10,267 bases of DNA. Source: Dipetalonema caudispina (Eukaryota > Nematoda > Chromadorea > Rhabditida > Onchocercidae). A program made the position numbers and the translations under genes. The stretch's first letter is position 1, and each line of letters begins with the position of its first letter. The notes below the pieces were generated by a model. That model saw nothing but the letters and a program-made list of their open reading frames with translations, searched no databases and was not told the DNA's origin. Positions 1 to 8,206 of the stretch are shown piece after piece. The DNA lies in the NCBI GenBank assembly GCA_013365325.1, contig JABVXV010000360.1, positions 50,001-60,267 of the forward strand, read 5' to 3'.

Positions 1-1040
1 AATAATTTTTTCCAAATAATTAATGTTGTAATATTTTTTTTTTTCCTTTGTGCATAAGAAAAAGAAAAAAAATGAAAGATTTCTTAAAAAGGAAAAAATG
101 CGAAACATTTTTGTTCAAAATATTTTCAAGGAAAAATTGCTGCATGCAAAGAATTTTTTACTTTTACACTTTTGATCTTTAATCATTTGTTAAAAATGCA
201 TTCCAAATTTTTGGGCTGCAAACAAAAAAAAAAAAAAAAAAGTAAAGGAAAAAAGTACTTACTATTAAGGTAAGCAATAGTTTTTGAATTTATATCATTC
301 AGAAAATTTTTCAAATTACTTACATTGTAATAATGTAATTTCTGTGAAATATTAAAATTTTTATTAAATATTTGACCCTTTCTACATTATCGTTTAAAAT
401 TATATTCAGACTTTTAGATTTACTTAAATTCTTAGCATTTCGTATAATCTTCGTAAATATTTTCGCTGATTGATGAAATTGAATGGTCGATCGGTAATAT
501 ATTGTGACCTATTTTAATTCTCCTTTATAGTATCGTTTCAATTTCAGCCATATAATCATCAAATATAACTTATAACTAATTGCTACGCTATAGTTGATAA
601 AAGAAAAACTTAATTAACTATTAAATATAGCTAATAATAGATGCAAGTGATCATTAAATTAGCAATGTATGTGATATTCGCTTCCTTATCTTTTAATATG
701 TTCATTTCAAACATAATAACAATTTTCATTTAAAATATATTATCAAACAAATAATATCTTACCAGAACCATGATAACTATTAATAATCATATCACTTTCT
801 ATAATGTTCATATTTTATTTACGATATAGTATAGTAACTTTTCATATTATCTTTTCTGTACTAGAATATTTCCTTATAATATATGAAAGTATATTTATGT
901 ATTAAAATTTAAATTCCACATATTCAGGATTTGAATTCATTATATTTGAAATTTGAATGTTACATATTTAGGATTCAATGTATTGAAGATTTTAATTCGA
1001 TTGATATCATAATTTGTTCATGTTTAACTGATTTATCAAA
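1..1040. other. AT-rich stretch without a supported gene
   Basis: No open frame with good splice sites or a GC shift was seen on either strand. It contains a run of 18 A (224-241) and an imperfect direct repeat about 44 bases apart (ACATATTCAGGATT near 919 and ACATATTTAGGATT near 962). A minus-strand AATAAA at 814-819 could serve the small-peptide candidate upstream of it on that strand. Confidence 0.6.
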
Positions 1041-1299
1041 TCATTTACTCTCTTTACAACAATACATTGTCACATTACACAAATCTCCGTAAAACTGATC
1101 AGCAAAGATGGCCCTAACGACAAAAACGCATTTGTATTTTGAGCGATATTGTCGTATCAATGGTAGCTGATACGAGGTAATGAAAAGCAAATGTAGATCG
1201 AATCGTAATGAGCGAAACAATTAATTATAATTGAAAAATTTAAGTTACAAAGATAATCAAAAGGAGAAAGAAAAAGTTACAAGAAATTATGAAATTCAT
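1041..1299 (-). CDS. Possible two-exon gene for a 58-residue secreted cysteine-containing peptide
   Basis: Exon 1 (1299-1249) encodes MNFIISCNFFFLLLIIF, a signal-peptide-like hydrophobic start. It ends at a GTAACT donor. An 82-base intron (1248-1167) ends CGTATCAG. Exon 2 (1166-1041) continues in phase 0 for 41 residues to TGA. The mature part would hold cysteines at 30, 47, 53 and 54, which is enough for two disulfides, and an N-V-T glycosylation sequon at 48-50. Exon 2 is locally richer in G+C than its surroundings. It follows the larger minus-strand gene, with that gene's possible poly(A) signal about 70 bases before this ATG, an operon-like spacing. Against it: small size, an unremarkable possible leader acceptor (TTATTGAAG), and competing short open frames on the plus strand. 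No family is recognised. Confidence 0.28.
1127..1194. other. Imperfect hairpin with a perfect 8-bp apical stem
   Basis: TCGTATCA (1152-1159) pairs perfectly with TGATACGA (1168-1175) across an 8-base loop. Further out, CATTTG near 1128 pairs with CAAATG near 1188, with weak pairing between. The overall size of about 68 bases resembles a small-RNA precursor, but the middle is poorly paired. On the minus strand it spans the 3' splice site of the candidate peptide gene, so it may be structural chance or may affect that splice. Confidence 0.25.
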
Positions 1300-1366
1300 A
1301 ATTGCGTAAATCACTTCAATAAGATCAATTATTTATAATCTACCAATACTTTCTGCTCTTCAGAAT

Positions 1367-1372
1367 TTTATT
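1367..1372 (-). terminator. Candidate poly(A) signal AATAAA for the five-exon gene
   Basis: AATAAA reads on the minus strand about 290 bases past the TGA at 1660-1658. It is the only canonical hexamer on that strand that I found between the stop and about 1040. It would give a 3' UTR of roughly 300 bases. It also lies about 70 bases before the start of the small-peptide candidate at 1299. Confidence 0.4.
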
Positions 1373-1657
1373 TCCTTCTTTTCCAATGAATTATTAATTA
1401 CAATAATATTTAACTGAAATCTAAATTACAATCTGTCTAGCGAAATATACATATAAAGAAAAAGAGGGAAGGAAAAAAGCATTCTTTTTACATTTTCATA
1501 CAATGAATTTCAAAACTTGAAAAAAAATAAAAAAATTTTAGTTAATTTTGTAAAAAACAAATAAATTTTACAAGCATATTTACACATAGACAAATCATTT
1601 TTCATAAAAAATATTACTTCATTTCCTTATAAATTGTAACAATGATACGAATGCAAT

Positions 1658-2156
1658 TCAAACAGAAGATGTATGAAATGAAGAAAGATGATGTTTTGGT
1701 ATGATATTTTGTTGTAATATGGTTGTTGCTCCTTTCCAAGTTGGATAATTCTGAACAAATTTAATGAAAAATCAATATGAATGAATAAATAAACAAAATG
1801 TAAGTCATAAATTGAAGTTGAAAAGTCAATAACTAGGTAATAAATAATTAAATATATTTAGGTAATAAATAATTAAATATTTTCAGAATAAAATGTATAT
1901 TATTACTGTTGCATTTTTACAAAAATTGATTTGTATTATTTATTACCTAAATAATACAAATCAATTTTCTTTTCTTTCAATCAAAGTCTTAAATTTCAAA
2001 AAAAAAAAGAATTGCAATTTTAGTATTGCTTGGAAAAACAATCGAAACTAGCTGAGAATTCTCTCAAAATGTAGAGGTTTTGTTGAAAATTGTTGAAAAT
2101 GGGAAGAAATGATATTATCATCCGCTTTATCGTTCTATCAATATATGGCCAAGTGT

Positions 2157-2197
<41 letters not shown>

Positions 2198-4379
2198 TAT
2201 GTGTGTGGGTATATATGGAAAGTTGAGAAGTCCTAAAATTTTAATAATTCAGTTGTACTACTATGTATATATGCAAAGCTATAAAGTAAGGTAGTGCCAG
2301 AAGTATTTCATGTATGAGAATGTATATTAGCCAAACTTTTGATTCCAAAGTTTGGGCTAAAAAAAAAGAAAAGAAATTAGCGATAGGTTGATATGTAAGT
2401 ATTCCGGATAATAATATTATTGCATACTTTTTTAACAATAATAGTTACCTGATGGGATTGCACATTTTCGGATGCATCATCTGGATGTGAAAAATTCCTT
2501 TGCTGTTTCTGGGAATGTTGATAATCCGGTTGAACGGCATACATCGGTGGTGGTAAGTACGCAGGTTGAGCATGCATCGATGATTGTAAAATAGGTGTTT
2601 CCAGACTAGGAATGTAAGCATTACGCGGTTGCCTAGAAAAAAACAATCCATGATCTCGTGAAATTTGGAAACTATTAAATTATTCAGATAATACTGAATA
2701 CTGAGAAATCTTTCGGAAACCATAAAATGCTAGTCATTTAATTGTTCACTTAAATCTATGCATTATTTAAGGCATGGATAATTGACTTCCACGCTAGTTG
2801 ATTAAAAATTAGTTTAAAAAAAAAAAAAAAAAAAACTGATTCAAAGATTTGACCCAAGAGAACTTCTTGAAATCATATAGTCAGATTATCAAGCTAATCT
2901 GATTATTTAATGCAATTGGAAAAAAGGTATGATAATATGAAAATAATAATCTTTTTTAATCCTATCAGTGACTAATCACAGTTAGTTATTTTTTCATCGA
3001 ACAAAACCTAACAATAACGGTAAAGCTTTTAACATTAATGCTATATACATATATATATCATCTCATAAGTAATTCTATATTTTGAAAAATAAATCCACCA
3101 AATTTTAATTTCATAGGTCAAACTAACTGATGTGGAAATGGTGGTTTTTCATTCCCCAGTGATGTATAAGTTGTAGTTGGTGCTCGTAAGATACTGGTTG
3201 TTCTGGATGTTGTTCTACTTCCTGTACGCCTTTGTTTTTCACTTTTTCTCATCTACAATGATTAAATATAAATTACCGGAAGTATTCGGTAAAATATATA
3301 CCCGGATGCACCTTTTTAACATCATTTCCGGAAGATAATACAATCATGTATTATTGACAATTATTCTGAAAGGATCCTTTTGGTCCGGACTGAATTTCAA
3401 ATTCAAATTTGAATTTAAATTTTGGAATAAATAAAATTTAATCTAAAAAGAAAATAAAGGAAGAGAATTCTGCAAGATGATCCAACATAGCTTTTAAATT
3501 AAAAAAGACCAATGATCCAACATAGCTTTTAAATTAAAAAAGACCAAAGTTATTAAAACAACTTTTGATTTGTCAATAGCAGCAACGACAATAACAAACA
3601 ATAAGCTTATTATTTTGTTGCTATATGATAGAAAAAAAAAATCACTTATATTAACTAACCCTTTTAACAAATCCGAAATAAATGACAGCTGCACATATTC
3701 CGAAAAATAGAATACCAGCAATTACTATCGCAAATATTATACCTATCTGGAAAAAAAAGTGGAACAGAATAGAATGAAAGAAAATGACTGTTGCTAAATT
3801 ATACTTCTTCAAAATATTTAAAAAACAATTTCATTGAAATTATAAATAAATAACAATAAGCAACAATAAGCGACAAATAACAATCAGAATTATAGAAAAA
3901 CGATGGTAAAAATTTCTCGAATAACATTTTACATAGTAAATAAATATCGTAACTTTGTCAAAATTTTAATTTATTATTTAATACTATAACTTATGATGAT
4001 AAGTGCGAAAATAAAGAAGAAATCTTGTAAAAATTTCCAAAATAGCATGTGAAAGTATTTTCTTCCTTTTTTTAAAATCAAACTTTAACAATTATGTATA
4101 GTTGTTTACACATTGATATATGAATTGCTTATTTTAAATTGTGACGATCCGATTCGGATTCGGTAGGAAATGATAAGAAAAGAAGAATTCATTAGAAGTT
4201 ATTATATTACAAACAGTTTCAAATCTTAACATGAAAATATTCGGATTTTATAGAAAATGAACAAAAATAAATTATTTATAAATAATAATAGAATTAAAAC
4301 AAACTTGATAAGCATAGTAACTACTGGAATAACTTGTAGTATAACCATCTCCATAATGGTAAACATTCTTATAAGCCAT
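1658..4379 (-). CDS. Five-exon gene for a 187-residue single-pass membrane protein with PPxY and PDZ-ligand-like motifs
   Basis: I assembled this gene by hand. Exons on the minus strand are 4379-4305, 3746-3660, 3252-3128, 2632-2449 and 1750-1658. All introns run GT to AG, and the phases agree at every junction (0, 0, 2, 0). Acceptors are T-rich (TTTTTTCCAG, TTTTTTCTAG, TTTGTTCAG), in nematode style. Translation starts MAYKNVYHYGDG; a TGA sits in frame directly before this ATG, so the start is firm unless an unseen intron intervenes. Residues 1-25 are Tyr/Ser-rich (eight Tyr) and lack a signal peptide. Residues 26-52 form one membrane span, and residues 53-63 are strongly basic (KRMRKSEKQRR). 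By the positive-inside rule the long tail is cytoplasmic and the short N-terminus is outside. The tail is Thr/Ser-rich at 64-85, then Pro/Gln/Tyr-rich, with PPMY at 124-127. The protein ends TSSV, which fits a class I PDZ ligand. Exons are GC-richer than introns. I do not recognise the family; an adaptor or scaffold-binding role is inference from the motifs alone. Confidence 0.85.
1834..1880. repeat. Two direct copies of a 22-bp AT-rich motif, 25 bp apart
   Basis: TAGGTAATAAATAATTAA begins at 1834 and again at 1859, with the match running 22 bases in each copy. The core TTTAGGTAATAAATAAT also occurs inverted inside the hairpin at 1922-1968. All copies lie in the last intron of the five-exon gene. 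Confidence 0.85.
1922..1968. repeat. Perfect 21-bp inverted repeat with a 5-base loop
   Basis: The left arm (1922-1942) is the exact reverse complement of the right arm (1948-1968), separated by TTACC. It lies in the 698-base last intron of the minus-strand gene, so it would be transcribed as a long perfect stem. It could be a remnant of a miniature inverted-repeat element or a small-RNA source. No flanking target-site duplication was identified. Confidence 0.9.
2153..2210. repeat. (GT)n microsatellite with AT interruptions
   Basis: Alternating GT runs for nearly 60 bases, broken by three short AT steps, then fades into ATATAT. It is intronic to the minus-strand gene, which reads it as (AC)n. 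A predicted plus-strand peptide of repeated Val-Cys across it is an artefact. Confidence 0.95.
2327..2360. repeat. Short hairpin with one bulge
   Basis: TTAGCCAAACTTT (2327-2339) pairs with AAAGTTTGGGCTAA (2347-2360), apart from one unpaired base, around a 7-base loop. It is intronic to the five-exon gene, about 90 bases past the exon 4 donor in transcript direction. Confidence 0.7.
2816..2835. repeat. A20 homopolymer, with a nearby 8-bp inverted repeat
   Basis: A run of 20 A on the plus strand lies in the third intron; the transcript would carry poly(U). About 45 bases on, TCAGATTA (2881-2888) and TAATCTGA (2895-2902) form a perfect 8-bp stem with a 6-base loop. Confidence 0.9.
3369..3416. 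repeat. Two palindromes in intron 2
   Basis: AAAGGATCCTTT (3369-3380) is a perfect 12-bp palindrome. AAATTCAAATTTGAATTT (3399-3416) is a perfect 18-bp palindrome. Both lie between exons 2 and 3 of the minus-strand gene. Such palindromes arise readily in AT-rich DNA, so function is not implied. Confidence 0.85.
3477..3546. repeat. Perfect 35-bp tandem duplication
   Basis: The 35-base unit starting ATGATCCAACATAG is present twice, head to tail (3477-3511 and 3512-3546), with no mismatch. It lies in intron 2, more than 100 bases from the exon 2 donor. Perfect identity suggests a recent duplication or an assembly join. Confidence 0.95.
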
Positions 4380-4391
4380 TCAGCGAATAAT

Positions 4392-4406
4392 GCTAAATTA
4401 GTAAAT
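4392..4406 (-). promoter_or_regulatory. Candidate spliced-leader (trans-splice) acceptor of the five-exon gene
   Basis: On the minus strand a T-rich stretch, TTTACTAATTTAG, ends 13 bases before the ATG at 4379. Many nematode genes receive a spliced leader at such a site close to the start codon. No in-frame extension is possible because TGA precedes the ATG. It could equally be an ordinary 3' splice site following a non-coding first exon. Confidence 0.45.
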
Positions 4407-5160
4407 TAATTGAATAGTAATTAATTCGATAATATAATAATTCATTTCTATCAATTTATTCGAATGAATCACCAACCATATATTATTATTTAAAAAAGAA
4501 GGAAAAAAAGAAAAAGAAAGAAGATTAAAATTAAAAATGTTTAAATATTGACATAAAATAATTGAAGTGATAATAATAGCAATAATTATTGACGATTACA
4601 GGTAAATATTTCATTTGTTGAATAATGATGATGATGATGCATATACATTTATACTTCTGAAGGAAGAAGTAAATGATGAAGAAGGGAATTACGATTGGAA
4701 AAAGTAAACAGAAGGATGTAAATGTAAATAATGTAGAAGGGATTGAAATGGGAATGTTTGTTAAAATGTGAAACAAAAGAATTTTAAAAGAGATGAAGTA
4801 TTACGAAAGAAAATAATATGAAATAAATATTATGGTAAATAGATGAAGGAAGACGAAGAGCTTAAATTAAACAAATAATCATCAAAAAGGAGAATTAAAT
4901 AAATAGTTGAAGAAGGAGAAGGAAAAGAAAGAAGAAAAGGAAAAAGTTGGAATTTTTTCTTTTTTTGATTACAAAAAAAAAAAAAAAAAAAGAGAACAGT
5001 TTGTTTGATACGTAACGAAAAGAATGATTGAAAAAGCCAAATGTGGTCGTTTGGTTTTGATACATTAACGGACAAATCGTTTACATTATAAAATAGATAG
5101 CATTTCGAATGTATCAGCAAAATGTTAGCAATCATTTCATTCATTTATAAAATCAATCAA
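4396..5160. other. Upstream region of the five-exon gene, purine-rich on the plus strand
   Basis: Plus-strand GAA/AAG-rich tracts occur at about 4494-4530, 4660-4760 and 4845-4950, together with (ATG)n at about 4624-4638 and a run of 19 A at 4973-4991. On the gene's own strand these are polypyrimidine tracts, located where its promoter should be. Two long minus-strand open frames here come mostly from this low complexity. A third stretch, near 4990-5144, reads more like protein but lacks splice support. Confidence 0.55.
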
Positions 5161-5223
5161 TATTGCTATCGAAATGAACGATTACATACATTCAAATAAT
5201 AAATAGGAAATCAATCAATATTG
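5150..5223. repeat. 16-bp direct repeat, 58 bp apart
   Basis: AAATCAATCAATATTG occurs at 5150-5165 and again at 5208-5223. It sits at the left edge of the long intergenic stretch, and nothing else marks it. Confidence 0.8.
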
Positions 5224-6240
5224 TTAAATAAATATATGACATTTGTCTAACTAATATTTATCATATTTCATACTTTGTCAGTAAAACTGTTCAAAGATTA
5301 TCAAAACATGACAAATGTGACATCGGAATGCTATGACTTAAAATTGTATTTGTTCTTTTTTTTTTTTTCTTATTTTTTGCAAAATTTTCTGATGTGTGTT
5401 GCATTGAAGTTGTATGATAAATAGTAGACAAGAAAGAATATTCAACAATTCTAAGTCAAATGTATTTTGTTAAGTCGTCATAAGATTCAATTCAGGGACA
5501 GCTGATATATCAGATAAAAAGAAGCCGACATAAGATTCTCATTACAAACAGGAATAATTTTTATAACTTAAGATTAAAACATGATTGGAAGATTATGTGA
5601 ATAACTTTTAGCAAATCAAGAGGATAATATTTCATAGTGTTATAATAGATTGAAAGTTTCACAACTGAGTAAGTGATTTTGCGGAATTATGTTGGAAAAT
5701 CAATGTATAATATTTTCTTGTTTGTATCATCGATACACTAAAATGAATGAACCGAAACGATTTGACAAGTGAAGAAATTATTTTGAGTAGTCAATAAGGT
5801 ATGTTGTAGCCCATACCCAGTATGCATATGCATGTCTATGTAACAACTATCCGACAAGAATGTTGAAATAAATAACCGATCGATCGTTTGTAATAATTTT
5901 GGCGAGCGATTTTGGCAAACAACATTTTCTTCTTTTCAGCATTTACAGCTGTTGATATATGACTGATATTAGCATAGAAAATATGCATCTCAATAATTTG
6001 CTCTAATTTCAATTCAGTTATATCTAATATTTATAGATTCATCAATATTTTTGCACTGCTCACATTTAAATTTCCATTAATTTTATTTTTGCAACAATGA
6101 TCTCAAGCAATTATTGTGCAATGAATATTCCATGTTACTTTAGTTCCTATATTATACAATAAGAATTATTATTTTCAATTATTTACACGAATCGGAATAA
6201 TTAGGAAAATTTTGAAAAAAAAAAAAGAAAAACATATGAT

Positions 6241-6273
6241 TTTCAAAGTTGTCTATTGACTGACAACTTGAAA
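6241..6273. repeat. 12-bp hairpin with one bulged base
   Basis: TTTCAAAGTTGTC (6241-6253) pairs with GACAACTTGAAA (6262-6273), with one extra A, around an 8-base loop. It is intergenic and has no downstream T run typical of a Pol III transcript. Confidence 0.75.
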
Positions 6274-6675
6274 GATAAAAAGTAAAATAGCAAATTTAAA
6301 ATGACAAGTTTGATTAGCAAATAAGACGTAAAGCATTTTGCCGATATAATTCGTATTATCTGTTCAATTGATCATTAAGTTATTCGTTTTTTCTTCAGTT
6401 AAAGTTTCAACATTTCTTCGATTTCATTAAATAAATTTTATCCTTTCTTCTTTTCAGTTTTTTCTTTACTTAATATATGCCAGTTCAATGTGAATTATTG
6501 TGATGTTGAAATGATATATTATAAATCGAATACAAAAATTCTTTATAAGATATCCAATTTTTTGACAAAATTATTTATGAAAATAAAAAAATTGATGAAG
6601 GAAAAATTATCGATGGAAATCTGAAATTATTGTATTTTTTGTTTGCATAAATATTCCATAATTTTTGAAATTAAT

Positions 6676-6707
6676 ATTTACAAATAATGAAATTTACAAA
6701 TAATGAA
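6676..6707. repeat. Perfect 16-bp tandem duplication
   Basis: ATTTACAAATAATGAA is present twice in a row in intergenic AT-rich DNA. Confidence 0.9.
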
Positions 6708-7474
6708 CAAGTTGTAAACAATTTTAATATTTGTTCAATACTTGCAAATTTGATCAAATCTCTTTGTGAGTTTTTGTGAAAGTTGGTAATTCTCGTAAAA
6801 TGAGATGTTATTTCAATTTTATCTCATTTAATGTAATTTAAATTATAGAAATTAATAATTTCTTCTAATTCAATATTTTATCCTTTTTATTAATTGCAAT
6901 ACTTCATTTCGAAATTTCTTCCATTGAAAAATAATCTTTGACATGCATGGATGCATAGAACTGAAAATTTTGTTCCTATCCAAGCAATAAAATCATATTT
7001 TATCAACATATAAACTTAAATAAAGAGAAATACAACCATTTTAAAAAAAAATTAAACCCCGATTTATTAATTTTTAACTTATTTACAACAAGAAAAAATT
7101 ATGTCTATTATTATTTTCATTCCTTTTCTGTTCCAAACAAACAAAATACAATCAACTGAAAACGAAATTTCTTTCTTTATTTTCAAAAAAAAAATATTAT
7201 TCTTATTTCAAAAATAATTTTTTCTTTGTTTTTTTTCAATTATTACAATTTTTTTAGTTGTTTATTATGTTGAAAAACAACAAAATATTTGATGAAATTG
7301 ATTAGGAAAAAATTGTTATTTTATTCAGTAATTATTGGTAAAATACTGCAAAACAATACATCATTTACAAATATTTAATGGTATGTTTAACAAATTCCTT
7401 TTTTCATTTTATCCTTTTTTTTTTTCATTTCTTTTTAAATCTACTAAATTAACATCGTTTTCTCTAATTTATAG

Positions 7475-8206
7475 ATAGGTAAAAATGATAAATTAAACGG
7501 TAAACTGTTAAATGATATGTACTTGTTATGTGTAATTAATCTCATTATATATACAATCAATTCCACTTATATTATGAATATTATTCAACCTCATATTTCG
7601 ATTCGATTTTACTTTCTATTCTTCCGGAAACGATTCATAACACTAATAGTTGAAGCATTTATTTTAGCTGAACCGTTCGATAATAAAAAGTTACTTCTTG
7701 TCTTTTCTTACGATGAACCAGAACAAGTTAGCAGTGGATTAATTGTTTTCCTCATGGATTCAAAATATTTTAATATTAGTGAAAATTTTAATTGAAAGTA
7801 AAATATATCGTTTAAGATTTCGGATAATTAAACTCTACTGAAATTAATGAAAAGTATGATTCATTCATTGATAAGCCATTACTATCCATTAACATTTTTT
7901 CCTAAATCGATTATTTGACGAATTTTTCATTAATATTTCATTAAAAATTGATAGTTTATTACAATCATAATTTAATTACTTGTAAATTTCATCAGTTAAT
8001 TACATTAGTTGTATTATAATTAGATCGCTTCGTTACTCGTATTTAAAATGTTTTGATAAAAATAATGAACTGGCCGGTTTGTTTTATTGTCAAAATTTCT
8101 GAAGATGACCCAGTTATTTATTGCAGTAATTTGTCATCTGAAAATATTACAACTGCATTTCTTAATAGTCTTAAAAAGATTCATTTCTTCAAAATTTAAT
8201 TCATAG
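7475..8206 (+). CDS. Possible chain of four exons, unknown product (partial at 5' end)
   Basis: Four plus-strand segments join in phase: 7475-7499, 7668-7778, 7996-8076 and 8127-8206 (ends TAG). Introns are 168, 217 and 50 bases. The acceptors ATTTTAG, TTTCATCAG and TTATTGCAG are good nematode sites. The donors are GTAAAC, GTGAAA and GTTTGT. All three junctions are phase 1. The second segment reads AEPFDNKKLLLVFSYDEPEQ and on, with a mix of charged and hydrophobic residues unlike the surrounding low-complexity frames. No start codon exon was found upstream. The third and fourth segments are open in other frames too; one continuous frame from 8047 to 8199 includes SEDDPVIYCSNLSSENITTA and reads more like protein than the spliced version, which may mean a frameshift and a decayed gene. 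No family is recognised, and the minus strand is also partly open. Confidence 0.22.

Larger units (their letters stand above)
5161..7474. other. Long AT-rich intergenic stretch
   Basis: No supported gene was seen on either strand. It holds short perfect palindromes: CTGATATATCAG (5502-5513), ATGCATATGCAT (5822-5833) and CGATCGATCG (5877-5886). It also holds a near-perfect hairpin at 6241-6273 and a 16-bp tandem pair at 6676-6707. An isolated acceptor-like TTCTTCTTTTCAG near 5940 leads into frames that close quickly. Confidence 0.5.

Noticed and set aside
1107..1169. Plus-strand ORF MALTTKTHLYFERYCRINGS
   Set aside because: Only 20 codons, with an in-frame TGA before the good GTAATG donor that follows. 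The minus-strand two-exon model fits the same bases better.
2109..2294. 61-residue plus-strand ORF with a repeated Val-Cys stretch
   Set aside because: It is a translation of the (GT)n microsatellite inside an intron of the minus-strand gene.
2241..2438. 65-residue minus-strand ORF
   Set aside because: It lies wholly in intron 4 and has no splice sites or composition shift. It reads across the small hairpin at 2327-2360.
2445..2723. 92-residue minus-strand ORF overlapping exon 4
   Set aside because: It is another frame of exon 4. It crosses the acceptor at 2633, and the spliced frame explains the sequence better.
4531..4776. 81-residue minus-strand ORF
   Set aside because: Low-complexity Phe/Ile/Tyr-rich translation of the purine tract and (ATG)n repeat.
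4830..5144. 104-residue minus-strand ORF beginning MNEMIANILLIH
   Set aside because: Half of it is poly-Phe and Ser from A/T and purine runs. The first 50 residues look more protein-like, but no acceptor, donor or partner exon supports them, and the TGA before the main gene's ATG prevents joining them in frame.
5308..5430. Plus-strand ORF starting MTNVTSECYD
   Set aside because: It runs through a long T tract that creates poly-Phe, and no flanking evidence supports it.
5930..5975. Acceptor-like TTCTTCTTTTCAG on the plus strand
   Set aside because: All three frames after it close within a few codons, so it is not a coding exon.
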